Assembly: GCA_026982895.1 (NCBI GenBank)
Contig: JALWQW010000017.1
Coordinates: 1 to 47,447 of the forward strand
Direction of reading: 5' to 3'
Length of the DNA: 47,447 nucleotides
Origin: Microcaldota archaeon
Lineage (GTDB): Archaea; Micrarchaeota; Micrarchaeia; Anstonellales; J096
The translations under genes and the position numbers were made by a program. The notes under the pieces were generated by a model. The model was given only the letters and a program-made list of their open reading frames with translations. It searched no databases and was not told where the DNA came from. Shown here in pieces: positions 18,843 through 27,803 of this stretch; position 1 is the stretch's first letter; every line of letters begins with the position of its first letter.

Positions 18843-18937
18843 CTGAAAATGATTATGACGGGAAAACACACAGAAAAGAACCAAAAATGTTGCAAAGGCA
18901 CTTTTCTGCATCCCTTTTTAAAGGTTTGAAACAATAT
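18843..18937 (-). promoter_or_regulatory. CRISPR leader with TATA box
   Basis: The 95 bases between the array and the cas2 stop contain, on the minus strand, CCTTTAAAAAGG (18913-18924), a good archaeal TATA element with an AT-rich upstream flank. Transcription would start around 18890 and run into the first repeat. New spacers would be inserted at this edge. Confidence 0.75.
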
Positions 18938-19219
18938 TTAAATTATATTGTTCTTCTTTTCAAATTGCTTGCCAAACATAACTCTATCAATTCGAGAGTA
19001 GTCCTGTAATTTATATATAATAAATGTATCTGGGTCGGTTATGTTTAAAGACTTGGTGAATTCAACAATCTCTCTAAATTGAGCAGGCGTTAATTCGCCC
19101 TCATAAACAGATAATTGCGTCTGTCTAAGATATCTCCGAAGGAAATTGCGAAGTTTCCCTTGTATTCTAACATCAGAGATGTCATAAACTGTTATAACAT
19201 ACACATTACCACCAAGCAT
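18938..19219 (-). CDS. cas2: CRISPR-associated endoribonuclease-like protein Cas2
   Basis: The frame opens at 19261, but ATG 19219 (MLGGNVYVITVYDIS) gives the normal Cas2 N-terminus and about 93 residues. The conserved Asp of the first beta strand is in VYDIS. The body contains RRYLRQTQLSVYEGELTPAQF, the typical Cas2 strand with S-V-F/Y-E-G. Cas2 dimers bridge two Cas1 dimers in spacer integration. The start overlaps the last 14 bases of cas1, so the pair is translationally coupled. It is the last gene of the cas operon. Confidence 0.95.
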   Translation of the reverse strand: MLGGNVYVITVYDISDVRIQGKLRNFLRRYLRQTQLSVYEGELTPAQFREIVEFTKSLNITDPDTFIIYKLQDYSRIDRVMFGKQFEKKNNII

Positions 19220-20165
19220 TAAGTGATTTATACTCCTTAATGTTAAGCAGGTGTTTTTCAAGCTTATATAATTCTATTCTGATAAGCTCTCTGATAGAAA
19301 CTCTCTTGTTATTCGTTCGCATCTTTACCACTTTATTAAGTTCTTCATCAAATAAAGACAATACTTTCTTTCTTCCTACTTGGCTTAAGAATACGCCTTT
19401 AGAATCTTCAAAGTCTATGACTTCATCAAGCATTTTAAGATTAACCATTTTTATAAATAATCTTTCGCTTAGAAGAGGTTTAAATATCTCAGAAACATCT
19501 AATGAAAGAGAATATCTTCTTTCAAAAGGCTCATGTAGATAAGATACTGCTGGATGAAGATGTGTGTGATAAATTTCAGAAGCAACTGCGGCATAGACTA
19601 ATGAATTCAAAAAGCTTACGACTGCATTTCCTCTGTTGGAAGGAGGTTGAATTTCTCTTTTTTGGATTTTGAAAGCATCGGATAATTTAGAATCAACTAA
19701 TTTGTAAAAATACTTACGAATATTCCCCTCTCTTTGCATTAATTGAGGGATATTTTCAACACCCTCTAAATCGAGAGTAGGAAGATCGCCCAATGAATGT
19801 CTGCTAACAACATGTTTTATGTTCAAATAAGCACCTCTAACAAAAGCCTTAGCTAAATTCAATCGCATTTCAAAATCTTTGTAGGCAGAGACCTGCCTAA
19901 CCAAAAGCTCGCCAGAGGTATAAACATCTTTAGGATAAAAAGTTCCTGTATAATTCCCATATCTATCAAAAAAGTGTAATAGGATACTATTTTTCTTCAA
20001 TACTTTCAAAACACCTGTAGAGACAGAACCCGAGCCAATAAAATAAATAGTATGTATCCGTTCAATAGGAATTGGCTTGCTTTGTTCTTTAGTTATAAAA
20101 TACATTGTGGTGTTTTTCATTTTTAGAATACCATCTTTAGTTATATACAAACTTTCTTTGCTCAT
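19206..20165 (-). CDS. cas1: CRISPR integrase Cas1
   Basis: The 319-residue Cas1 has the metal-binding residues of the family: Glu in QREGNIRKYFY, His in HLHPAVSYLHEPFERRY and Asp in SLSLDVSEIFKP. The N-terminal beta domain and C-terminal helical domain are complete in length. With Cas2 it integrates spacers at the leader end of the array. Its ATG overlaps the cas4 stop as TAATG, indicating coupled translation. Confidence 0.97.
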   Translation of the reverse strand: MSKESLYITKDGILKMKNTTMYFITKEQSKPIPIERIHTIYFIGSGSVSTGVLKVLKKNSILLHFFDRYGNYTGTFYPKDVYTSGELLVRQVSAYKDFEMRLNLAKAFVRGAYLNIKHVVSRHSLGDLPTLDLEGVENIPQLMQREGNIRKYFYKLVDSKLSDAFKIQKREIQPPSNRGNAVVSFLNSLVYAAVASEIYHTHLHPAVSYLHEPFERRYSLSLDVSEIFKPLLSERLFIKMVNLKMLDEVIDFEDSKGVFLSQVGRKKVLSLFDEELNKVVKMRTNNKRVSIRELIRIELYKLEKHLLNIKEYKSLNAWW

Positions 20166-20674
20166 TATTCCCCCTCATCTCCAAAACAAAACATTCTATA
20201 AGCACATTTCTGACAGCGTCTAATTTTCTTCGGTTTGGGCGGATCCTCCATAGTTTTTATCTTTTTTATTTCATCAACCGCATTCTCAAGTGTGGATATA
20301 TCTAACGCTGTTAAAACTACAACTTTTCTAGAGCCAGGTGCTATTAATACACCCTTTGCTTTAATTCCTTTGAGATGTAATTGAAAAAGATAAAACTTCA
20401 GCTGTAATTCATGGGCTTTTAAGAGTTTGGAGCGTTTCCGCTCGTAAACCACATATTCATTACCTAACTTAACAACATCAAAAACGCTTCTATTGAGATG
20501 AACTTCTTTTTTATCCCTCTTATACCCAGATTCATGTAAAACTTTGCCATCCTTAACAATTTCATCTTCATTCGCATTTATCAGATTATGTGAATATAAC
20601 CACAACATAGTAGGGCATACGAAATAATATTCTAATTCAACACCTGAAACACCATTAACTTCAGTTTTCATCAT
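20165..20674 (-). CDS. cas4: CRISPR-associated exonuclease Cas4
   Basis: This 169-residue PD-(D/E)XK nuclease has one Cys near the N-terminus (YYFVCPTMLWL) and three at the C-terminus (RRCQKCAYRMFCFG), the four ligands of the Fe-S cluster of Cas4. YVVYERKRSKLLKAHELQLKFY holds the nuclease core (E-x-K and QL). In type I-B systems Cas4 trims prespacers and helps choose those with a proper PAM. It overlaps the end of cas3 by 14 bases. Confidence 0.95.
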   Translation of the reverse strand: MMKTEVNGVSGVELEYYFVCPTMLWLYSHNLINANEDEIVKDGKVLHESGYKRDKKEVHLNRSVFDVVKLGNEYVVYERKRSKLLKAHELQLKFYLFQLHLKGIKAKGVLIAPGSRKVVVLTALDISTLENAVDEIKKIKTMEDPPKPKKIRRCQKCAYRMFCFGDEGE

Positions 20675-23030
20675 CTTCGCCTAAAAGATGTTTTTTATAA
20701 GTATTGATACTAATGAAATCCGAATCTGGATCTTCATTCCACTTTTTAACTTTCCATTTTGAGATGTTAAGGATACGGTTGGAGTAATCAGATAATAATT
20801 TAAGATACTGTTCTAATAAATCCATAGCAAATTCTTTTTGCAATCGTTTATAAGTTTCCTTGATTTTTTCAGATATACTTCCTTTATTTTCAGAATCAAT
20901 CACAAAATAAGACTTTGTAAATATATTGTTCCTTAGATCTTCACCCAGAACATCAGAAACAGAATAAGTACTCCATATATTTCGATCCAATAAATGAACA
21001 ACATAATCTATAAATGTTTTTTCTTCAAAGAATCGCTTCTCTGAAACCCTCCCAGATATTTCTCTGGCAATTTTTTCAAATTCTGATTTAGTTGATAAAG
21101 TTTTATCACCTTCAAAAATAGAATTAACAAGTGATAACGTTTCTTCTAGATCCTCTTGAGAATACGGGAGGGAATTTTTCCTATTAAGTGATTCTTCGGG
21201 AACAAGCAGGATGAATTTAGCATTTGGATTTTCACCACCCCTATTAACCCTGCCCATAGATTGCACAACAGATGCTAAAGGAGCTAATTCACGCATCATT
21301 AAATCAAATGTTATATCAACACCGGCTTCAAGTACTTGTGTAGAAATTAAAAGCACTTCATCTAAATTTAATGCTTCATTTAAACGAGATTCTCTATCTT
21401 CAAACATCATATTTGAATGTAATAAGATTATCTTTTTATTGCCTAAAACAGTATTTAACTGCTTAAATTCTTTCTTATTGTATTTCATTGCTTCATAAAG
21501 ATCAATGGCTTCTTGTACAGTATTAACAATTATAGCAATCCTTTTATCGTTTGAAGATATATTATTTAAGACATCAGCAATTAATTTAGATTTAGATTTT
21601 TCTTTGAATTTTATTATTCCAACAGATGCATTATATTTCTCATGAAGTTCCTTAATCCATCGATCATCTGAAAGGATTTCTATGCTTCCTAATGTTTTAG
21701 ATGTCTCCTTTGGAGGTGTGGCAGTCATAATCAAAGTGGCTTTTGGTTCTACTTTATCAATGAAATGGTAAATTAAAGCTCTAAATTTCTCGCCATATGC
21801 CTGGACTTCATCAAACACAAAAATTGCATCAGAAAAAAGACCACGACGAATAGGATATCTCTCAACATTCAAGAAAGTCATTAAAATTTGGTCAGCTGTG
21901 GTTATCACTAAAGGCTTTTTCATAAAATAGCTCTTTTCAATTTTGTAAAAATTGAAATCGCTATATGAACTAAAGATCACTTTTTTATTAGATAATTCCA
22001 CCAATAGATCGGATTTATAGTCTGAATCCCATTTATCAACATTTTCATTGCCAATATAACTTATAAATCTTTGATGGAGATCCTTTATCAACGCCTTAAA
22101 AGGAAGTACATAGATTATTTTTCTAACACCTTTAATATTTTGAGCGCTTTTGAGTGCCCATTTTAAGGATGCCTCACTTTTACCTGCTCCCGTTGGAGCC
22201 TCTAGGAGAACATGTTTTTTATTGATATATTGAGACAATCTCTCAGTTATTTCTGCTTTGATAGGGTCAGATTTCCCGTTAAATTTATTTTGAATCCGTT
22301 TATTGAAGGCTCTATCAAATTCAGTTTCTAATTGACCCCAATTAACAATTCTTTCATCAGCATGACCAGAATCTTTCCAATCAGCTTCTACAAGGCAAGA
22401 ATAAGCAATAGAGAATCTCTTTTTGTTAAATTCACCAGAATCCCCAAGTTTATAAATATCCTTCAATATATTCTTCAACGCATTCGCATATGCTTCAGAG
22501 AAACTATTATTTTCTTTTGTATGGAGATACTCTCTAAATTCACCTTCAGAAAAATCAAAATTCATTATAGATTTCAAAACTTCTCTTATGATAGGGAGAT
22601 CAGATTCATCTACTAAAACATTACTTTTTTCAGAAGAACTATTTAATAAAAGTAAATCATCCATTATCATATTTGCAGAGATTTGAGAGTGGTGATAATA
22701 TATGACCATTAATTTCATAAGCCTCTCTTTGTCTTCTAGATCTGGCTCTAATCTCATAAATACAAAATCTGCTATAGGCAAAGCTGCGATAGGATGTCTA
22801 AACTTATTATGCTTGCATCTTTTCAATTTATTTTGAAACTTTTGGGAGGCTTTAGCTATATCATGAAGATATCCTAAATTCTTCGCCAATATACATGATG
22901 AGCAATTTTTTGATATGTGCTCTTCAACATTCTGCAAGTGTTCTGTTAATGGTTGTCCTTTTGATGGAAATTTCCCATCTTTACAATTAAAATCACCTTC
23001 GGGCCTAGCCCATACATCCATTAAATTCAT
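20661..23030 (-). CDS. cas3: CRISPR helicase-nuclease Cas3
   Basis: A fused HD nuclease and superfamily 2 helicase of 789 residues. The HD domain shows TEHLQNVEEH (His31) and GYLHDIAKAS (His-Asp 56-57). The helicase carries Walker A EAPTGAGKSEASLKWAL, motif II FVFDEVQAYG (DEVQ in place of the common DExH), motif III TATPP and motif VI SMGRVNRGGENP. It is recruited by Cascade to unwind and degrade target DNA. Its ATG directly follows the cas5 stop. Confidence 0.97.
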   Translation of the reverse strand: MNLMDVWARPEGDFNCKDGKFPSKGQPLTEHLQNVEEHISKNCSSCILAKNLGYLHDIAKASQKFQNKLKRCKHNKFRHPIAALPIADFVFMRLEPDLEDKERLMKLMVIYYHHSQISANMIMDDLLLLNSSSEKSNVLVDESDLPIIREVLKSIMNFDFSEGEFREYLHTKENNSFSEAYANALKNILKDIYKLGDSGEFNKKRFSIAYSCLVEADWKDSGHADERIVNWGQLETEFDRAFNKRIQNKFNGKSDPIKAEITERLSQYINKKHVLLEAPTGAGKSEASLKWALKSAQNIKGVRKIIYVLPFKALIKDLHQRFISYIGNENVDKWDSDYKSDLLVELSNKKVIFSSYSDFNFYKIEKSYFMKKPLVITTADQILMTFLNVERYPIRRGLFSDAIFVFDEVQAYGEKFRALIYHFIDKVEPKATLIMTATPPKETSKTLGSIEILSDDRWIKELHEKYNASVGIIKFKEKSKSKLIADVLNNISSNDKRIAIIVNTVQEAIDLYEAMKYNKKEFKQLNTVLGNKKIILLHSNMMFEDRESRLNEALNLDEVLLISTQVLEAGVDITFDLMMRELAPLASVVQSMGRVNRGGENPNAKFILLVPEESLNRKNSLPYSQEDLEETLSLVNSIFEGDKTLSTKSEFEKIAREISGRVSEKRFFEEKTFIDYVVHLLDRNIWSTYSVSDVLGEDLRNNIFTKSYFVIDSENKGSISEKIKETYKRLQKEFAMDLLEQYLKLLSDYSNRILNISKWKVKKWNEDPDSDFISINTYKKHLLGEDDEN

Positions 23031-23762
23031 TCACATCACCACAAATTTTTCTGAACCTGCAGCATATGCTTTAACTCCTTCATTCAAAGAAACTGTGATA
23101 GGTTCTTCACCTATAGGAACTACGTACTTCTTTTTAGAGAGACCGCCTTGTTTGTATAATGCAGTGATCGGAAGATCCTCAATTTTTAGATTTTCTAAAT
23201 ATTGAGATAAGTCAATATAGCGGATAAAATCTTCACGGATTGCGAAGTTTGTGGAGATCTCTTTCTCAGATATTTCATTCACAGAAATTTCCCTGGCTAA
23301 AACCTCATTTGCCAAAGCTTCATTCTTTCCTAAATGAATTTTAAAGAACTCTTTGTTTAGTATATCCTCCTTTTGAGCTATACCAAAATACTTATCATCT
23401 TCAGGTAAAAGATAAATAAAACGATATTCTGGCATTATAAGATACTCTATATTTGTTGGTTTCTGTTGATATTCTATCAAGTAATCCACATAGTCCATAT
23501 AAGTACTTAATACCTTCGAAGAGTATGCTGCAGCAATCTGTATTTTATCCATATAATGAGAATAAAAGTTAATCAGTTCTTCTCGAGATTTCTTATTATT
23601 ATACGATAAACGCATTATACCTCTCTTAGCAAATAAAAAACCAAGAACTGTTGATTTAGGGGGAAGTATATGTGTAAGTTGTGTGGTTACTGTAGCATGT
23701 TGTCTAAATTGGGCTAACCAACCAGAAATCTTCATCTCAACTGCCCAGTAACCATCACCCAT
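23031..23762 (-). CDS. cas5: Cascade subunit Cas5 (type I-B)
   Basis: The 243-residue RAMP protein begins with the Cas5 N-terminal pattern: MKISGWLAQFRQ, then the P-P-K-S-T-V-LGFL glycine-containing helix (LPPKSTVLGFLFAKRG). Cas5 caps the 5' handle of the crRNA in Cascade. A strong AGGAGGAGGAAT lies just before the ATG, and only two bases separate it from cas7. Confidence 0.93.
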   Translation of the reverse strand: MGDGYWAVEMKISGWLAQFRQHATVTTQLTHILPPKSTVLGFLFAKRGIMRLSYNNKKSREELINFYSHYMDKIQIAAAYSSKVLSTYMDYVDYLIEYQQKPTNIEYLIMPEYRFIYLLPEDDKYFGIAQKEDILNKEFFKIHLGKNEALANEVLAREISVNEISEKEISTNFAIREDFIRYIDLSQYLENLKIEDLPITALYKQGGLSKKKYVVPIGEEPITVSLNEGVKAYAAGSEKFVVM

Positions 23763-23764
23763 AT

Positions 23765-24724
23765 TTATTCCTCCTCCTTATTTGATTTAGTTATTAATTC
23801 TTCAACGACCTTTGATATATCTCCATCTTTATCAAGGGAAATATCTTCCACTATAGAGTCATCAAGACACAATACTTTCACACCATTAGGCAAATTGCTA
23901 ATTTCAAGTTTTTTGCTGCCATCTTCATTGTTTATGACTTTCATTTGAGCGAATAACTGCTTATCTAAAGAGGGATATCCATAATCACCTATAGCTATAG
24001 CCATAAATACACATGCTGGCTTATCACGAGCTCCTCCGACATCTTTTTGCATAGCATACTTTAATGCCTCAAAGAAAAGTTTTAATCTTTCTCTTTTCCT
24101 CTTCAAGATTTGTTCTTTATCATCAGGATCTGTAAAGTCTAAACCAACCATATCTGGATTTATAGCAAAGGATGTGAAGTAAAGTTCAGGAGAAATAGAT
24201 CTATTAATTATTGATCCTCCAGATTCACTGTTAGTAGTGGATATTAAATTTGTATTAAAGTCTACAAAAGAATGATAGGGTTCTAAAGAAACTGCCCCCC
24301 AAGTAGTCACAGGACCAGGCCTTGTATTAGCTACTTTACCTTTACCTTGATCTTTCATATACCCAAATAAATCATAGTCGATAAAATCTATACCTCTCAA
24401 ATCTTTATTGGATGCATTGGCTTCTGATAAAACTTTATCTTCCCTCAAAATTACATCCTCCCCACTTTTTATCCAATAATCTCTAATTCTTCTCTTAAGA
24501 GCAAAAGGACTTACATATATTCTTGGCTGGGCATCATGACCCCAAGGAATAATTTTTTGAGAAATTAAATTGGTTCCAGATGATCCACTTGCATTCTGAT
24601 TGCTTGGAAAAGAATAATAAACCGCTACAACTGTTGCTCTTTTCCCAGAAAAAGGCAAGTCATTTTTCTCAAACCAGTCACTACCTAAAACCACATTTGG
24701 TTCTTCTTTTTTATCCCCACTCAT
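23765..24724 (-). CDS. cas7: Cascade backbone subunit Cas7 (DevR/Cst2 family)
   Basis: A 319-residue RAMP of the DevR family, recognised by AVYYSFPSNQNASGSSGTN near the N-terminus, by QPRIYVSPFALKRRIRDYW and by LEPYHSFVDFNTNLIS. Several copies of Cas7 would coat the crRNA spacer. The ATG overlaps the cas8 TGA as ATGA. Confidence 0.93.
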   Translation of the reverse strand: MSGDKKEEPNVVLGSDWFEKNDLPFSGKRATVVAVYYSFPSNQNASGSSGTNLISQKIIPWGHDAQPRIYVSPFALKRRIRDYWIKSGEDVILREDKVLSEANASNKDLRGIDFIDYDLFGYMKDQGKGKVANTRPGPVTTWGAVSLEPYHSFVDFNTNLISTTNSESGGSIINRSISPELYFTSFAINPDMVGLDFTDPDDKEQILKRKRERLKLFFEALKYAMQKDVGGARDKPACVFMAIAIGDYGYPSLDKQLFAQMKVINNEDGSKKLEISNLPNGVKVLCLDDSIVEDISLDKDGDISKVVEELITKSNKEEE

Positions 24725-26304
24725 TCTTTCACCTCATCTTTATTAACATTAGAACTTTCTGATGGTTTTGATGTGCCTGCCAACAAACCCAATATAAATA
24801 AGTAACGTTTTCTTTGACTATCGGCAATAGAGGACATATCTGAAGCATCAAAACCATATATACCAAATTCCCGAATTAAAGAATTCAACCCCTCTACAAA
24901 ATTGATGGTTGAAAGTTCCATTGGCGCCGTTTTCGCCAATAGATACTTTCTGGTTCTTTCAGATTCTCGCTTTTTATCAGCCTCATTCAAACCATCTGTT
25001 ACAGAACTAAAAATATATCTGTGCAATTCAGCACCTTTCTCTACAATTTCCTTTTCATTTATATCTTTTTCCATAGGACACACCCCCACATATGTTTTTA
25101 CAAAATTAACAAAATCCAAAAAAGCAAAATAAGCATATTTATTATCTGAATAGCGATAACCACTTATGAACAGCTTTAACATAGAATTATTTATCTTGCC
25201 ATCTTTCATAAAATAGCTCAATGATTCAAGATATATACCAAGACCCTCAGATTTTATAATAAAAGGAATTAAAGAGGAACCTCCCTCTTTCTGACCATTC
25301 AAAAAAATTTTCTTAAATTTATTTATGCTCTTATAATCACGAAAAACAAGCTGCCATAAACAATTTATAAGCTTATCAACATACAAAAAAGAATATATGG
25401 TGGGATTAGCATTTTGTTTACCGGGTTGATAGAATAGAATATAAATAGGGTCTCTCTCATTTAAGATTTTGAGATTAATATATAGCTTCTTAACCCACCT
25501 TACAAAACTACTATCAAATAAGGTTGAGTAAGGGGTGTGTTTAGATAGAATTAAATATTTATACTTAATTTTCTTTTTCTTTTCCTCGAAGAAGAGGTAA
25601 GAGGTTTTAATATATGTGGGAAAGAAATTTGCAAGAATACTAAAAAGATAACAACTGAAACAAACTACAGAATTAGTACCTTCTAATTTATAATCAGAAT
25701 AATTACTCTGATTCAATCTGAACCTAGGTTTGAAATGTTTAAATAAAAGGAGTTTACGGTTACAATAGATGCAGAAACTATATTTACCCTTAAACTTCAC
25801 TTCGCTTCTATAAAAGTTATACCAAAAAGGATAATACAAAAATATTTTGATTACCAAACTCTTTGGTAAGTGATCGCGTAAATTCTTAAGAATCCCATCT
25901 ATACCTTTATCATGACCTTTATATTTTTTATTATACTCGCTAGAGTTTACAATAGAACACACATTTTTAAAAGCCTCCATCTCCTGAGGTTCTAAAGTAA
26001 TTGGCAGTTTTTCTGAAATAAGATTACATATGGATGTTTTTTTGGAGTCTGTAACTGAACCAAGAGAAAAATAGTTGGAATTAACAAGAATAGTAAATAT
26101 CCTCCAAATTGGCCTGCTCTCATCATAAAGAACATCCTTAAATTTATTCACATCTTTATCTAATGAAGCTTGATTTAATTCATTAAGCTGTTTTTCCAAA
26201 TTCCTAAACTGTACATCATCATCTAACAAAAGAGATTTGGCAACTACTTTGCCTACTTCAATTGCCATCTGATCTAAATCTCCTTCTGCCATTGGAAGAT
26301 TCAT
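24721..26304 (-). CDS. cas8: Cascade large subunit Cas8 (Cst1/Cas8b-like)
   Basis: At 527 residues, and lying between cas6 and cas7, this is the Cascade large subunit, the most divergent protein of the operon. A split zinc-binding motif is visible: CIYC at residues 178-181 and CFSC at 215-218, as in Cst1-type large subunits of subtype I-B. The role in the family is PAM recognition and recruitment of Cas3. Its ATG overlaps the cas6 stop as ATGA. An internal Met (residue 5) is an alternative start. The subtype is inferred from gene order and the Cys motifs rather than overall similarity. Confidence 0.88.
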   Translation of the reverse strand: MNLPMAEGDLDQMAIEVGKVVAKSLLLDDDVQFRNLEKQLNELNQASLDKDVNKFKDVLYDESRPIWRIFTILVNSNYFSLGSVTDSKKTSICNLISEKLPITLEPQEMEAFKNVCSIVNSSEYNKKYKGHDKGIDGILKNLRDHLPKSLVIKIFLYYPFWYNFYRSEVKFKGKYSFCIYCNRKLLLFKHFKPRFRLNQSNYSDYKLEGTNSVVCFSCYLFSILANFFPTYIKTSYLFFEEKKKKIKYKYLILSKHTPYSTLFDSSFVRWVKKLYINLKILNERDPIYILFYQPGKQNANPTIYSFLYVDKLINCLWQLVFRDYKSINKFKKIFLNGQKEGGSSLIPFIIKSEGLGIYLESLSYFMKDGKINNSMLKLFISGYRYSDNKYAYFAFLDFVNFVKTYVGVCPMEKDINEKEIVEKGAELHRYIFSSVTDGLNEADKKRESERTRKYLLAKTAPMELSTINFVEGLNSLIREFGIYGFDASDMSSIADSQRKRYLFILGLLAGTSKPSESSNVNKDEVKE

Positions 26305-27053
26305 TCTGAAGGCACCTCCTTAGCCAAACCAAGCATTCCAAAGCCCAAGTGTGTCCTATCACCAATACCATAATATAATGCTACAGATGCCGCTCTAGAA
26401 TCGCCTTTGAAAATAATTTTATCATTAGGGGAGTTGGCACTCCACGCCCGAATAGGATGACCTTTTATGGAATAAAGCTTCTTCTTCATAGGTTTTGTGA
26501 GATTTAATGAAATATCAAAGTTAAGATCATCATTTAAATCAGGTAAAACAGCTTTTGCGACTCTGTTTATATTACCCTTAAGAGCTTTTATGAAAGTATC
26601 TTCATCAAAAGAATTAATAGCTTTTCCATTTTTATCCCTTAATACTATGGGTGAAAGAAAAGAAAGGCCTTTTTCAGGATTTAGTGTAATCATTTGAACC
26701 TCACTTCTAGTAATAAGTAATTGAACTTTAGAATCATCTGATTTTAATAGATGATTTCCCAGATTCAAAAGTACATTTTTAGATAACGCTTTTGTGAATA
26801 CATCTGCAACATCTTTATAAGGTGTAGTTAAATAAAAATGACAATACCTAAAATTAGACGTCGGAAATAAATTTGAGAATAAGAAAGCGCGTTTTCGTTT
26901 TCCAGAATGAATCATTTCTGAAAGGTTTGAATCTCTTGATTTAATTGCTTCCAAAAGAAGTGAATAAAAAGAATACTTCATGTCATAATAAGAGTCTTTT
27001 AAAGTTGGTGATAAATTGCGGCAGTTGATCTTAAAACGGGAATACATCAACAT
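26301..27053 (-). CDS. cas6: crRNA-processing endoribonuclease Cas6
   Basis: The C-terminus carries the Cas6 glycine-rich loop GIGDRTHLGFGMLG and the N-terminus a ferredoxin-like RAMP fold. It cleaves the precursor inside each repeat and leaves the 8-base handle. The frame opens at a TTG (27059), but ATG 27053 or ATG 27047 is more likely: a TATA element at 27075-27085 is centred 27 bases before ATG 27053, giving a leaderless operon transcript. It is the first gene of the cas operon. Confidence 0.93.
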   Translation of the reverse strand: MLMYSRFKINCRNLSPTLKDSYYDMKYSFYSLLLEAIKSRDSNLSEMIHSGKRKRAFLFSNLFPTSNFRYCHFYLTTPYKDVADVFTKALSKNVLLNLGNHLLKSDDSKVQLLITRSEVQMITLNPEKGLSFLSPIVLRDKNGKAINSFDEDTFIKALKGNINRVAKAVLPDLNDDLNFDISLNLTKPMKKKLYSIKGHPIRAWSANSPNDKIIFKGDSRAASVALYYGIGDRTHLGFGMLGLAKEVPSE

Positions 27054-27074
27054 ACCCAAAATAATTATTAGAAA

Positions 27075-27085
27075 GCTTTTTAAGG
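27075..27085 (-). promoter_or_regulatory. Promoter of the cas operon
   Basis: On the minus strand CCTTAAAAAGC is centred about 27 bases before ATG 27053. The whole divergent region to the CARF regulator is only 89 bases, so the regulator could control both directions. Confidence 0.6.
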
Positions 27086-27142
27086 ATATATGTAACTTAT
27101 TAAAATGGTAAATTTTAGATAAAAATTTACGGGGTTGGTAAA

Positions 27143-27775
27143 ATGGCTAAAATATGTGAAGCAGATATAATCCATATAGCGACGGTGGGTTTTCATTCAA
27201 AGCATATATACAGCCCACTTAAAGAATATGGCGGGAAAAAGTTAATTCTATTGACATCAGGAGGCAGACGGAAGAAGGATGAAGAAAGAATGGCAGAAGC
27301 CGTGGCAGAAGCGAAACGAATTGTTAAACTATTAAACATCGAATTGGAGATTATAGAGCTTAAAGGTGGCTATGATTATACTGCTAAGTTTAATGAAATA
27401 GCAAAAATAATTAGAAAAGAAAAAAATGTTGTGGTGAATGTAACTGGTGGCCCTAAATTTGATTCCTTTGTTTTGTACATGGCAGCGCTGAAATACAATA
27501 GCAATGTTAAGGCAGTGTTGTATATAAGAGAGGATATACATGAAATAGTTAAGCTACCAAAACTAATAATCTCTGAAATAAAATTGACAGAATTTGAACA
27601 AATCATGTTGAAGGCGATAAAACCGGGCATTAGCGCTAAAGAGCTGGCAAAGCAATTGAATAAACCTTTTTCCCAGGTGTTAAGATATTCACGAATACTT
27701 GAAAAGAAAGGATTGATACGCGCAGAAAAGGATGGACAGACGCGCTACATCTATCCTATGCAGCCATATATATGA
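27143..27775 (+). CDS. csa3: CARF-HTH regulator, Csa3-like
   Basis: Residues 1-135 form a CARF-type Rossmann domain: IATVGFHSKHIYSPL, KLILLTSGG and VVNVTGGPKFDSF, the last being the ligand-loop signature of Csa3/Csx1 proteins. Residues 150-205 are a winged helix-turn-helix (ISAKELAKQLNKPFSQVLRY). Csa3 proteins bind DNA and respond to cyclic oligonucleotides or related ligands, activating or repressing cas genes and adaptation. It diverges from cas6, the expected place for a regulator of the operon. GGGGTTGG at 27131-27138 may be the ribosome-binding site. Confidence 0.85.
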   Translation: MAKICEADIIHIATVGFHSKHIYSPLKEYGGKKLILLTSGGRRKKDEERMAEAVAEAKRIVKLLNIELEIIELKGGYDYTAKFNEIAKIIRKEKNVVVNVTGGPKFDSFVLYMAALKYNSNVKAVLYIREDIHEIVKLPKLIISEIKLTEFEQIMLKAIKPGISAKELAKQLNKPFSQVLRYSRILEKKGLIRAEKDGQTRYIYPMQPYI

Positions 27776-27803
27776 GTATTGATTAGTCAAAGCACCCATT
27801 TCA

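Noticed and set aside
14834-19009. Many open frames on both strands with repeated SHPSLYDFR or LKSYRDGCE peptides
   Set aside because: They are translations of the CRISPR repeat, which has no stop in those frames.
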